Source: Acorus gramineus
Taxonomy: Eukaryota > Streptophyta > Magnoliopsida > Acorales > Acoraceae
DNA length: 64,000 nt
NCBI GenBank assembly: GCA_030737835.1
Contig: CM060855.1
Coordinates: forward strand, 12,557,927-12,621,926
Direction: 5' to 3'
Shown here piece by piece: positions 12,001-24,900 of the stretch; the stretch's first letter is position 1, and each line of letters starts with the position of its first letter. The notes below the pieces were generated by a model. That model did no database searches. It was not told the DNA's origin and worked only from the letters and a program-made list of their open reading frames with translations. The translations under genes and the position numbers were made by a program.

Positions 12001-15000
12001 TGCGTGTATATTAGAGAGAATTTATATTGCCCTTAGTAATTTTCACTAATTATTTTTACTATATTATTTGCTGTCTTATCATAGAACTTCTGGTTTCTTT
12101 TCAGAACCGCATTTTAGGAGAAGTTGAGGAGCAAATTAAGCAGATTCTTTCCTTAGTATTTGAGAACTATAAGTCACTGGATGAGTCATCACCATCTGGA
12201 ATGATGGATGTATTTGGGCCTGCTTCTGGATTGCCAGCTCCAGCCCTGGTGCCTTCTCTCAAGCTCTATACTAAGCTCAATGATATCTTCTCTCCAGAAG
12301 CACAATCAAAGCTCTGCAGCTATTTCCAGGTCTGCAAATTGTACTCACCCTGGCCCGCATAGGATTTTTTTTGTATTTAAAACTAGGGTTCCTTTGTTCT
12401 GAAAGTGTTTGCATCCAGGCTGCCGCAAAGAAGAGATCAAGGAGACACATGTTAGAGATCGATGAGTTCATTGCCAGCAGTGCTGAAGGTACATTGTTGG
12501 ATCCAGTATCTCAATCCACTGCTTACCAGAAGATGAAAGCTGTTTGCTTGAATATTAGGAATGAGATATACACAGATATTGAGATCCATAATCAAAATGT
12601 TCTTCCAAGGTAGACTTTCTCACTCTCATCAATTGATTTTTCGGTTGCTCAAATGAAATGTTTGACTATTGGTATTCGTATGCACATTCATGTTGTAAAA
12701 TTATTTGAATTTTGGTGTGTTCATGAATTCTATGAGTTACCAGAAGTTGCACAAAATTGTTATTGTGTCCTGGGGAGTGATTTTTGTGTGGGAGTCTTTT
12801 TCATGGTTGAAGTTTAACTCTCATGAAAGAAATATTGGATTGGGACAGATCACTCTTCAGATATGTGGTCCGTGTGGTCGCATATGCGACCGAATATGCG
12901 GTTCGGTCCAGAGACTACTAATAATTTAGTGGCATGTTTTGTTCAAGAGTTTTTTGCTTGATATATATTTCAAACATCTTTCAAGAAGAGTGTAGATGGA
13001 AGCAAACATTTCAGAGTAAGCAGGAGATCATAATATAATTGTGTTTGCCATAACGCACAATTTGATGACACTAAGTGATCTGAATCTGAAGCCATAGACA
13101 CATGGAATATTTATTTCCAATTATTGTTGATTATACCCACCAAAAAAGTTATTTTTTGTTTATTTGTGGACGTTCAGAGAATGCTTTTTAGGTCGAAAAT
13201 ATAAAGTTTCTATGTTTTATGATCTTAAATGATGTTCTATACTTTGTTTTTATGCTTTACTTTTTGTTTTTGATTTTTACCTAAACTTGCAATGTTTCTT
13301 GCAGTTCTATAGATCTTCCAAACATAGCAGCATCAATATACAGTGCAGAGCTTTGCAGTAGGTTGCGTGCATTTCTTGTCGCTTGCCCTCCCACTGGTCC
13401 TTCACCCCCTGTTGCTGAACTTGTAATTGCAACGGCCGATTTCCAAAGTGATCTAGAAAACTGGAAAATTAGGTAATTGGTGTCGGCGTGTTGCTAATGT
13501 TTTCTTCTTCTTTTTTTTTTACTTAGATTTTCTTCTTTCTTTGCGTTCTCAGTTCTCTCTCTTTGCAGTCCCGTTGTAGGAGGAGTTGATGCGAAGGGGT
13601 TGTTCCATTTGTATATTATGCTATGGATTGAAGATAAGCGCCTTTCCTTGCTCGAATCCTGCAGATTAGATAAGGTATATATGTTCTTTCAGTCTATTAT
13701 ATTATCCATACATTCTAATTTATTCTGATTGAGAAACATACTATTGGTATTGCACTATTGCATTTAGGCTAAATAACTCTGACATAGATACGAAGTGCTG
13801 GCCTTGATTCCTTTCTAAGGGTCCTCATGATGATTTAGTGTGGACATACAACTGTGTATTGGTGTTGGGCACGAACATTGAGTGTCCAACATGGCTCAAG
13901 ATTCAGAAATGTCCTCATTCCATATGGTTTATCAAAATTTTGTCAGTTATAGTTATTAATTGACCATCAAAGCATCTTTATTTTAATTCAGGGGTATTTT
14001 AAATTCTTCTTGCCATTTATTATTGATGTAGGGTTAGCTTTTTATGTCTTGTGTCATTTAATTTTTGGAATATTTTTTGTAGGGTATTTTAGTTGGTGAA
14101 CTAGTGGCCCACATAGAAAATGTTATTTGGGTTTAATTTAGTACTCATTTTAGTCTGGTATTTTTAGGAGTTGATTAGACTTATAGTTGCCAAGTTAAGA
14201 CAAAGCAGGACTGATCAAGTAGGAATGTTTCATGAAATTATGTATCTATTAAAACTGAACTCCTCATGCATATGCAGAGCCCCTTTTCATGGGCCCGGTA
14301 TCATTACATGCATTTGATGTTTTGCGCAGACTAGAAACCCCTACAGTTACAACTATTTATTTTAAGGTTCTTGAAATATCTGTAAAAAGAGCCATGAGCT
14401 TTTTTGGCATCCAAATTTTTGCAAATGTCTGCAAGAAAACTATTTATTGTGTGCATTGAATTATGGTCCCTCTGTCATACCTTCGACCTACAATATAAAG
14501 CAAGTTTTCGTGAAGTCCCATAAAGTTTTTTAGGTTCCTGTGACAGTTTTTTTTTTTTTTTCATTTTTTTTGTAAACTATGTAATGTAAGATCTAAAATG
14601 TTCCTCATTAAATCATCCATTAAAATTGATTTTAATGCAGTGAATTGGTCTTTTTTGGAGTCATTGGGGGAAACTTATTGTTAGCTAAGACAGATCTTGA
14701 GCCGTGCGGCAATCCTAGATTGATGAATCAGGATCTGTTTGGTAACATGTTCCAGAGGAACATTTTTTTTTTCATTATTTTTAGCCCAGGATGAAAAGAT
14801 CAGAAACATGACATTTAATATCATTTTTTAAATGGGCATTTCCTTTTTTGTTTTTTTGGTTGAGTGAAGATGGCTTGCCCGATTATTTTTTTCCTAGGAA
14901 CTGTTCTTTTGAAGCCAAATTAAACAAACTGTTTCTCCACTATTTTTAAGTATATGTCTTTTATAGGTTTTACAAAACATATTTCTTTACTGGGAACTAT

Positions 15001-17486
15001 GATTTTATAAAACAGGAAAATAAAAAGAATTGTCTCTGCTTCTATTCAATAAACAAGGGAAACATTTACATTTTCATCCTGTCATCTCAATGTTATATGG
15101 AAAGAGTAATGTGGTAAGCTCGATATTGCTAATTAACAATTTCACCCGCATTTTTCCATTGCATGAATGCCCATGACTTTGATTAGGCTATTATTTTGTA
15201 TTCGAATCAGTATTTAACAAGTCGAGTATTCGATACATGCATAATACATATGGCGACCAAGACCTCTTAGGTTCCTATTTTGTGAGTGGTTCACAAATAT
15301 TAATTTTATTCCATAAAAAATCCTAGTGTTTGCTAAGATGTTTCCACGCTGCTGTACACAACTAGCTGATACATCTTACTTGTCTGCCTGAAGCGCTTTA
15401 TGTAAATGTCATAATCTTTTCTCTCTTTTTTTTTTCCCTTTTTTCTTATAAGAAAACTATGCCATGTTAACTAAAATAAATTTTATGCAGGTGAAATGGT
15501 CAGGTGTTCGGACTCCACATTCTACAACCCCATTTGTAGATGAAATGTACGAGCGACTGAAAGATACTTTGACTGAATATGAAGTCATCACTTGTCGTTG
15601 GCCTGATTATACTTTTGTTCTAGAAGATGTATGTTGATTGCAAGAGGAAGATTTTTTTTTTTAATCTCCATATTATCATTTACAACCCCCCTCCCCCTCC
15701 CCTCCCTCACACAAAAAAAGAGAGGCTAAATCTGAAATTCACTTGTTGTTTTTCATTGTTTTGTGCCAATTAAAAGGCTGTAGCAGATGTGGAGAAGGCA
15801 GTGGTGGAGGCTTTGGAGAAGCAATACGCAGATGTGTTGGCCCCATTGAAAGACAACCTAATGCCTAAGAAATTTGGCCTCAAATATGTCCAGAAACTTG
15901 CTAAACGCAATTCGGCTTTACCCTATGCTGTGCCTGATGAGGTAAAGTTTGAATTCGCAATTCTTTAAGATTTTGTAATTTAATTGCTTGAACTTAGTGT
16001 TTTTTTGAATCAATCATTCAGCTAGGTATCCTCTTAAATACCATGAAAAGGCTGCTCGATGTATTGCGGCCAAAGATAGAAATGCAGATAAAGTCATGGG
16101 GTTTTTGCATACCGCAAAGAGGAAGTGCGGTTGCTGGAGAGCGCCTTAGTGAAGTAACAGTGATGCTGAGAGCCAAGTTTCGGAACTACGTACAGGCGGT
16201 TGTCGAGAAACTTGCAGAAAATGTATGTGTATAGAAAATTTCTTTATTTACAGGACAACCAGGTATAATTCTTCTTGATCAATACATTACAAAATTTGAT
16301 GGAACTCATTTTACTCTATATTTTTCAGACACGACTGCAGAGTGCTACGAAGCTGAAAAAGATTATCCAAGATTCCAAGGACAGTGTCATTGAATCTGAT
16401 ATTCAGAACAGAATGCAGCATTTAAAAAATATGCTTTCTAAGACAATAGATCACCTCCACTTGGTCTTCGAGAGTCATGTGTTTGTCACAATTTGTCGAG
16501 GTTTTTGGGATCGGATGGGACAGGTCTGTTTATCAGTTCTTCCTCAAGTTGTCTTTTACCAAATCCAAGTAATGATAGACATTTAAGATTTTGTCTTTTC
16601 ACCCTGGTTGCAGGATGTACTCAGCTTCCTAGAGAACAGAAAGGAGAATAAGTCGTGGTACAAAGCCTCAAGAGTCACAGTGGCTGTAAGTATACTTGTT
16701 ATCTTATGAATTACATTCCTTCTTTATATAAGTCCATGCGCTTTTGCATAGCTGCTTTCTTTCTTATGCTTATCTGACAGTGGTCAGTCATTTGAGCCAT
16801 CTTGTGACTCAATTAAGTGTGTTCTTTCTTATTTCTTAAAATGGTGTCCACTATTTTGAGTGACTATTGTCTTCATAGTTTAAAAAATCCATTTTTTTGA
16901 TATATCGATTGGATATAGATTTGTGCTTAAAACAAAATTGTTTTGAAAAGTTTTTGAAAAAAAAAAAAATCAGAGAAACATGAAAAAATGGTCAAAATAT
17001 TATTGGGTCAAGGGGAGCTGCAAATCCTCTGCTCTTATGATGGGAATATCAATTGTGGTGACCCAACCGTTTGCCATCTATTGATACATTATCAATATAT
17101 TGAAAATGTATGATAGTTTTTTGATATATCGATATTTATCAATGAGAATTGGACCGGTAATTGGTCTGATTTATCGATTGGGGGGGGGGGGGTGTCGATA
17201 GCCGATAATTAAAGCTATGATTGTCTGGTCAACATCAGGTGGCAGTTGCAGCTTGCACTCCAGGGATTCAGCAGGCTCCAATTATTTAGAGATCACTAAT
17301 CTATCTTATGTTGTCTTGATCTTGATATTGCAGATTTTGGATGATACATTTGCGTCTCAGATGCAGCGGTTACTCGGAAATGCATTGCAGGAGAAGGACT
17401 TGGAACCGCCAAGGTCTATCATGGAAGTCCGCTCTGTGCTTTGTAAGGATGCACCAAACAACAAGGACTCTAAGTACTATTACTAG
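6095..17486 (+). CDS. Large plant protein of the 'cry8Ba-like' family (C2-/MUN-like, function unknown), 22 exons
   Basis: Exons: 6095-6142, 6218-6763, 8115-8317, 8442-8519, 8671-8805, 9057-9175, 9410-9712, 9791-9878, 10043-10148, 10248-10361, 10677-10840, 10975-11092, 12105-12329, 12419-12609, 13305-13472, 13569-13674, 15491-15628, 15777-15941, 16022-16222, 16329-16523, 16614-16685, 17334-17486. All junctions are GT-AG and phases agree, giving 1211 residues from MFNEGLDPNALRWARE to DSKYYY. I recognise it as the land-plant family of Arabidopsis At5g65440/At4g24610, named in databases after a pesticidal crystal protein with no real toxin relation. Residues about 17-180 are Ser/Asp/Glu-rich and probably disordered. 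A basic patch with KPKKIIGK lies near 365. Residues about 478-575 look C2-like (DDLIVEIRDSKGKSLG, then VGRLQLFISY). From about 580 on the protein is helix-rich, resembling MUN-type tethering proteins. A membrane-trafficking role is inference only. Introns are short except those at 6764-8114 and 13675-15490. Confidence 0.9.
11290..11640 (+). repeat. Probable 3' end of a retroposon (LINE-like) in intron 12
   Basis: Within the 1012-base intron between exons 12 and 13, a GT-rich segment ends in an AAAAAAAAAAAAA run near 11609-11622 followed by A/G-rich sequence. This looks like the 3' tail of a non-LTR retroposon inserted in gene orientation. No reverse-transcriptase motif remains, so the class is uncertain. 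Confidence 0.35.
17180..17192 (+). repeat. G homopolymer in the last intron
   Basis: A run of about 13 guanines lies in the last intron, about 140 bases upstream of the final exon at 17334. It is likely polymorphic in length and could be a sequencing artefact in its exact count. Confidence 0.6.
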
Positions 17487-18570
17487 GCGCACCATTCGTT
17501 TGCGTTACAAGTTGGTTGAGGAGAGATGAAATACTGGGAAAATGTGCGGCTCATCGTTGATCAATTGTGAATATCCATCCATTAATTTGGAGGAAGAGCA
17601 AAACCGGAGCTGGACTAAGACGGGTCGGAAACTAAAGTTTGCTTATCTATGTAGGTGATAATCTGCTGTGTTCATAAAAGTCTACTAAGTTAATTTTGAG
17701 AGAAGGTAGAATGAGAGTGGGTTTATTGTTTCAGTTGTAATCTACAGTTACTATAACAGTTTACTTATCTTTTGGGCATTTTAACTAATGTAAGCCTATT
17801 CTGTAATTAGCTTGACAGCATTGTGCAAATATAATTTTAAAATTCATAGTCAATTCTTAAAAGAGGATCTTTGCTATATTCTTCTATGGGGATTTACACC
17901 TTTCTCAGTGCTTGTATTCCTTTCTAGTTCATATTTTGGAATGCAGCTATGTTTTACAAAATACGTTGCTCTAAAAATTAGTTACATTGTCAATGTAACT
18001 AGTTTTATTTACATTAAAAAATATTTAATAAGTTAGTTACATTTTCAAAAAATGGTATTCAAAATAAAAAATAACTGGGAGAGAAAAGACCAAAAAAAGA
18101 GATATATATGTAATTGACATTTAACAAATTAAACAACAGATGTACCATGTTTAGAAACACATTTAACATAAAAAACCATAATTAACATATAAAATTGATA
18201 AAATTCAAATAATTAAAAAAATACAAAAAAAATGCATCAAACTTGAATCGGCAAACATTTCAAATGATATCTTAAATAATTCAATGATATTTTCATGATC
18301 AGATTATAAATTGATGATTCTGAATAGCTTGAAAAAAAAAACCACGATTATGAATTGCCGATTCAAAAATTGAAATTCAAAAAAGGAAAAAAACAGAATT
18401 CAATGCCCCAACATGATTTCTTGTAATTAATTACCATCCCTTTTTTTTCTAACCGTCCCATTAATTACGGTTAACACCAACAAAACACTCCAGTGGTATT
18501 TATGATATTTCAAACCATACCATGTCATGGAGCTTACAAGAGACCTACGAATTAAGGCTTGTCAATTATT
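17487..18570. other. 3' UTR of the upstream gene and AT-rich spacer
   Basis: The first 300 bases or so after the stop at 17486 are not as AT-rich as the spacer and probably form the 3' UTR, ending near 17760-17820 in T-rich sequence with TTGTAATC and TGTAATTA elements. The rest is AT-rich with no gene. The facing gene on the other strand stops at 18931, so the two genes converge and their 3' UTRs may come close. Confidence 0.5.
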
Positions 18571-18571
18571 T

Positions 18572-18615
<44 letters not shown>
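18571..18615. repeat. Compound (TA)n(GA)n microsatellite
   Basis: About ten TA units (18571-18590) run directly into about twelve AG units (18591-18615), followed by short GAT and TAA tracts. It lies beyond the 3' end of the minus-strand gene that stops at 18931. Confidence 0.95.
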
Positions 18616-18930
18616 TATGATGATGATGTAGTAATAATAATAAAAAAAAAATCTGTGGACAAAGTATATCTAGAAGACCCTGAAGAATCCCATCCTTAGA
18701 AGAATCAGGCCCTATAACTTGAAGGCTTAAAACTATCAAATTTTACATGAACATGTAAAGAGTGTTAGATATGTACAACAAATGGAGAATCAACAATCTT
18801 TTAGTACATTGAGATCCCCTCCCCCCACCTTTCCCCATAAACTCCCATCACTTATTCTCAAGTGAAGCAGTAGGGAGATCAGATCATCTTGGGGCTCGAT
18901 CGAAGCTTCCACAGAATCTCACATTGGACC

Positions 18931-21900
18931 TCAAAATAACTTTGATATCACGCGGCATGATGTCCAGAATGCAACGGTAGCTGCCCTGATAATTGCTGGA
19001 TTTTGGTATATGCTGTTTGGAAAATAAATTAGATTAGCAAAGGAAAATTAATGCTGAATATTTCCATAGTATATCATAATGCATCATAATACAAGGGATG
19101 ATTTTTGATTGGCCCAAAAAATGTAAAGAACAGACTATGTTGAATACAACAACACAAATATGAAACTTAAAAAAAAAAAAAAAAAACCTCTTGTGCATGC
19201 GCTTTCAGAAGCGAAAATGGTTTCTCTGGTCGATCTCATCTTTTGTGCATAGACAAAATAAGATTAGAAAAATTAATCTATGATTCCCTAACATTTCATA
19301 CATAAAAATTTATCTCATGCAAAAAGAATCCTCTGCTCTGGTGGTATGGAGATTAATCAGAGATGTTTGGCAACTCCAAGACATATTAGAAAATGAAATT
19401 AATTACAGAATAAAAAAAGAGAGAAACAGAAACCAATAAATCGAACAGTAATTTAAGAAACACCAGGAACTACTTATTCCAGCAAAGTGCATCCCACAAT
19501 GTGAATTTTTCATGATAACATGAAACAGAAACATGATATGCTGTGTTATATGCCAAGCTTGACAATTATTGCAATGAAATAATCCAACTGCAGGACTTGA
19601 CCGATAAAAAAGAAAGCACATTAAAAAGAAGCAGCAGATGGTTATTAGGAATACAAAGCATGGATACAAGATCAAGTCGAATCTACAAGAAAAGAAAAAC
19701 TATAGGCACAAGAAACTAAATTATAAATAACACACACAATCAAATCAATTTAGAAAATCTGTTGCAAAAATTTTCAACGTACCCAATAGCTGTTGCACCC
19801 CAAGATGCAACGTTATAAATGACTTTGCTGCCATCCCATGCCTTGAGAAGTTTCCCCTTTCTCTTCTTCACAGAGAATGTTTTGCTAAGCGCTGATAGAC
19901 AAACAATATATAATATCACATCAGTAATTCCTAAATATTGTCATTTAAATGCATGGTGAAAAAGAATTTTGTAATTCCTACATTATATCTTTACATTCAT
20001 GCAGAGAACTTATAAAATGCAAATTGGTCATAAATTCAATACATTTTAAAGCTAGTCCCTTTCAGGAAATTTCTTCTGTTCTTGAAATATAATCATAAAT
20101 TACCATCATTGAATTATTAATCAAACTTACCTTCTTGAAGCTGATTTAGGGTTAATTCCTGCAATCAAACCACATGAAATATAATATCAGAAAACTATAA
20201 ATTTTATTGTTTTCATATATGAATAACAACTTGAAATACTGCAAGGCTCCAATCTGAAATTATTGTATTATTGTACAAAATATGCATGGAAAGAGGTATG
20301 GATAAAGTATGTATGTATGTATAAAAATGCACCAAGGGGTGCATCCATCAGATCAAAATTTGTCCAAAATAAACAGCAGATATTTCCTTTACAAATATAT
20401 GGACATACCTCAAGGCTCTTCGACTTATATGACAACTATTTTTAGCTTTATCAAGTTCTACAATGAGAAGTTTCTCATTTATGAGACAGATTTTTGGTTT
20501 TTTTTTTTTTTGAGGATAAACAGATTTTCGGCATTACATAAAAATTATATTTTATTATATGTTAATATCAGAAAAAATTCCAATATAATAGGCATAGGGA
20601 CTAATTCCATGTATAATATTCTAGATAATAAGCACAACAACCATGAGAAGAGTTTTCAGGTAATATACATTCTTCCATTCATTTATGCCAGAACAATTAG
20701 ACTGTAAAAATTTTGAATCTGGTTCCAGATAACATGGTTGGGTTCTGGAAAGCAACACAAAGGGCAGGATCATTGATTCGTTTCTTCAAGAAAATGTCAG
20801 ACAGGGTGAGGAAAACATAGTTATTATAAAGTGCGAAGATGTTGGGGCACCATTGGGAAACCAAATGTGAGAATATAATGAGGTTCACATTCACTACCAT
20901 GTGTATTCATCAATAAAAATAGAAAATTTTCCTTAGATCTACCGTCTACATTAATTTTTTTTTGTAAAAACTAGTATAGAATTCAGTTGAGGGAATTAAC
21001 ACAGTATAAAACAGATAAGAGACTCTGAATCATAACAAAACATGCTTCCATTAAAGAGTCTAATCTGAGATTTGTGAGCTTTTTTCCATCAAAGATAATG
21101 TACCTATCAGCAAAATTCCATTTAACAATAATGTTTGGCAGAAAAGACCATCAGATTGACAGAAGTAATAACTAAAATTATTACAACTATTCACATCCAG
21201 AGGAGAATGGTTACTTTGGTCTGCTTCAGTGATAGTAAATATGCTGCCATGAAACATGCAATTCCTTCCACTATATCCTCTTGCTTAACAAGAACATAAT
21301 CTTCTTGGTCAGAATCATTTTCCCCATCAGCGTGTTCTTGCCATAAATCAGTGTCATTTATCACATCCCAAGTTGTCCCTTCTTCTGTAAATGTGACAAA
21401 CCGTTAATGTCAGCAACCACCACTAATCTACATCTCTAGGAAAGAGTGACCAAATGACCCAACTTTGAGAAATTCAAATAATTAGGAATGCAGTTGAAAC
21501 TGAATCAACAAAGGTACTGATTGACAATCTCACATATAAATAAAAGACATTAAAACAACTAAACATAAATTATGCATACCAGAAATATTTTGAAAAACTG
21601 ACATGTCCATGCTCCCAAGTTTTTCAAGGAAATTTGGTGATTCAACTCTAGACTTGAGGAGATCACAAAGCTGCATAGAGAGAATATACAATTTCAATTA
21701 CTTATTGATGAAACAAACTTCCAAGACAGTTGATGGTTTGTCAAATTATTGTTTCAACTTCAACCTGCATTTTGGCAGCCTACAAATTTAAACATTTCCA
21801 AGTGTAGGCTACCCCATACGACCAGATAATAAATAACACATGATACTTACATTTATCAATATACATGTTGTCACATATATGTAGAGATGGATTTTATACA

Positions 21901-24900
21901 AAAAGATGTTTCACTGCATAAAAAACTGAAGGACCTCCAACCAGCCGCTCGGTGGCTTTGGTTAATGGGAGATTCCGAATTCACAGGTAGTTCTGTGTGG
22001 ATTGTATTAGGGGGACTCTGTCATACCCAACATGGTTACTCATCTACGGGGGGTGTGATTCTGAGTGGGCTTCCTCCCCGATTTATAAAATTGAGGGCGG
22101 AAGCCTACTACCATTATCATCTCAAAAAAAAAAAAAAAAAAAAAAAACAGAAACAGCATACCTTTCATATACGTCCTTTCAATTTAAGCTGTCTTTTATT
22201 TACTGCAAATGCTGACTCAAATGCCATCTCACAGGGAAAATGATCCAGTATTTTGTTGGATCCCTCCCTCCCTCCCTCTCTCTCTCACACACACAAACAC
22301 ACACTCTCTACAGGGAGCAAATTTATGAGACTAGCCAAAGAGAAACCCCATGAGGGAACAGTTGGGTTTGAACTCGAGGCCTGTGGGAGCAAATCTATGA
22401 CTAGCCAAAGTGCGAACCCCATGAGGGAACAGTAGCTGGCAACGGAACCTATATTATACATTACACATTCTAAATCCACAGAATTAAAGAGAAACTCTTG
22501 GTTACCTAAGAAGAAATAAATGGAATAATGTGTATTCCGTAATGGAGGCCAAAAGGTCCCTTATATAGTTACAAGATATACAAACCCTAAAACAGAAAAA
22601 GACCAAAATACCCATGACAAAAATTCGAGGGGGGGGCCTTCGGCCCATGGGGGGCGTTGCCCCCCAACCCCCGGGCCTCCGGGAATAGGCCCAACAACAG
22701 GCCTATCCAATAACTCCAATACTCCCCCTCAAGTTGGAGCGAAGATATCAAGCAAGCCCAACTTGATCAAGCTAGAACGAAGAACAGAGGGACCAACGGA
22801 TTTGGTGAACATATCAGCAAGTTGCTCGTTGGAAGAGACAAATGTTGTGTCAATGGCGCCTGACTGTACTTTCTCTCGAAGAAAGTGAATGTCAACCTCA
22901 ATGTGTTTGGTCCGCTCATGAAGAACTGAGTCTGAGGCAAGCATAATGGCAGATCGGTTATCACAAAACAAAGTAGATGAACCAGCTACAGGGAATCCCA
23001 ACTCTGTCAAAAGAGAGCGCAACCAAATGATCTCACATGTGCCTTGGGCCATGGCACGATATTCTGCCTCAGCAGAAGAACGAGAGACAACACTCTGTTT
23101 CTTACTTTTCCAGGAAATAAGGTTGTTCCCATGGAAAGTACAGAAACCGGAGGTGGATCGACGATCAGTGAGTGAACCAGCATAATCTGCATCAGTGTAA
23201 CAAGAAATGATAGGCTGAGCACTAGTAGCATAGAATAAGCCAAGACCTGGGCATGACTTCAAGTATCGAGAATCCGGTAAACAGCATCTAGGTGAGAAGT
23301 CCGTGGGGCATGCATGAATTGACTCACCACGCTGACAGCAAAAGTCAAATCAGGTCTAGTATTCGTCAAGTAAATCAAACGTCCCACTAGACGCTGATAC
23401 AAGAAGGATCTGGTAGAAGGTCGCCTGATTCAACATGAAGGCGATGGTTCTGGTCCATAGGAGAAGTGGCAGGGCGACATCCAAGCATACCGGTATCCTC
23501 AAGAAGGTCAAGAGTGTATTTTCGCTGGGAGAGTGAAATACCATGGCGTGAGCGAGCAATCTCAATCCCCAAAAAATACCGAAGAGGACCTAAATCCTTC
23601 ACATCAAACGCATGTCCAAGCTCAGTCTTCACTCTAACAATGTAATCAGCATCATCTCCTGTGATAATGATATCATCCACGTAAACTAGAACAATGGTGC
23701 ACCGTCCATTACTTCGACGAATGAAGCAAGTATGATCAGCATGACAACGAGTGAATCCAAGAGAGAGAATGATTACACTGAATCTTTGAAACCATGCTCT
23801 CGGTGATTGCTTCAGTCCATATAGAGACTTGAGAAGAAGACAGACCTTCCCGGAATACTCCCCCTGAAGACGAAAACCAGGCGGAGGATCCATATAAATT
23901 TTCTCTGTCAAGTCGCCATGAAGAAAAGCATTCTTCACATCCATCTGATGAAGAGGCCAGTTGTGACAAGCAGCAAGAGAGACAAGAAGCCGAACGGTAG
24001 TCAGCTTGGCAACAGGAGCAAATGTAGCATGGAAATCCTTCCCTGGAGTCTGAGTGAAACCTTTTGCAACAAGGCGTGCCTTATAGCGCTCAACAGCCCC
24101 ATCAGCCTTGTATTTTACTGTGAAAACCCATCGACAACCAACAGTTCTCTCCCCTGGTGGAAGATCAACTAACGCCCACGTATGATTTTTCTGCAAGGCA
24201 TCCATCTCTGCGGTCATAGCGGCGGTCCAAAGAGGATCCTGTAATGCCTCAATTACAGTACGAGGAATACGGATAGACGATGTAGCAGCTAGGTAAGCTC
24301 TGTAGGAATCTGAAAGTCCCTGATAAGAAACAAACTGGGCAAGAGGATGAGCAGTGACACAACTCCGACGACCTTTGCGAAGAGCAATAGGTACATCAGA
24401 GTCAGATGGAGGCAAATCAGAAACAGAATATGGAGTGATCAAGGAAGAGGATATACCTGAGTCCGAGGAGGATGTCGACAAGTGAGCAGGAGAGAGAGGT
24501 GGTCGAGGTCTACGAGTGTATACAATAAGAGGAGACTGTGGTGGTGATGACTGTGGATGGAACGACTGTGGTGGTGGCGATCGTGGCTGTGGCAAAGGCA
24601 ATGGCTGAAAAAATGATGCCGGTCGAACTGGTGAAGAAGAATGTTGCAGAACCGTGTCAGAAAAATATGGCACATCCTCAAAAAATGTAACATCAAGGGA
24701 ATGGAACAATCTCCGAGAAATAGGATCATAGCATCTATATCCTTTGGACATGGTGGAATAACCAAGGAAAACACAACGTATAGACTTATCATCAAGCTTG
24801 GTGCGTGAAGGTCCCCTATCCTGAACAAAACAAGTACACCCGAAGACTCGAGGAGTGATGGGGAAAAGAGTACGACTAGGATACAAAACATGGAAGGGAA

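Noticed and set aside
22360-22385. GGGTTTGAACTCGAGGCC as a tRNA or SINE B box
   Set aside because: Resembles the T-arm consensus only loosely. No acceptor, D or anticodon arms can be placed around it.
24439-24891. 150-codon frame inside the Copia element rich in His and Leu
   Set aside because: Out of frame with the polyprotein and explained by the Pro/Ser-rich linker of the integrase-RT region.
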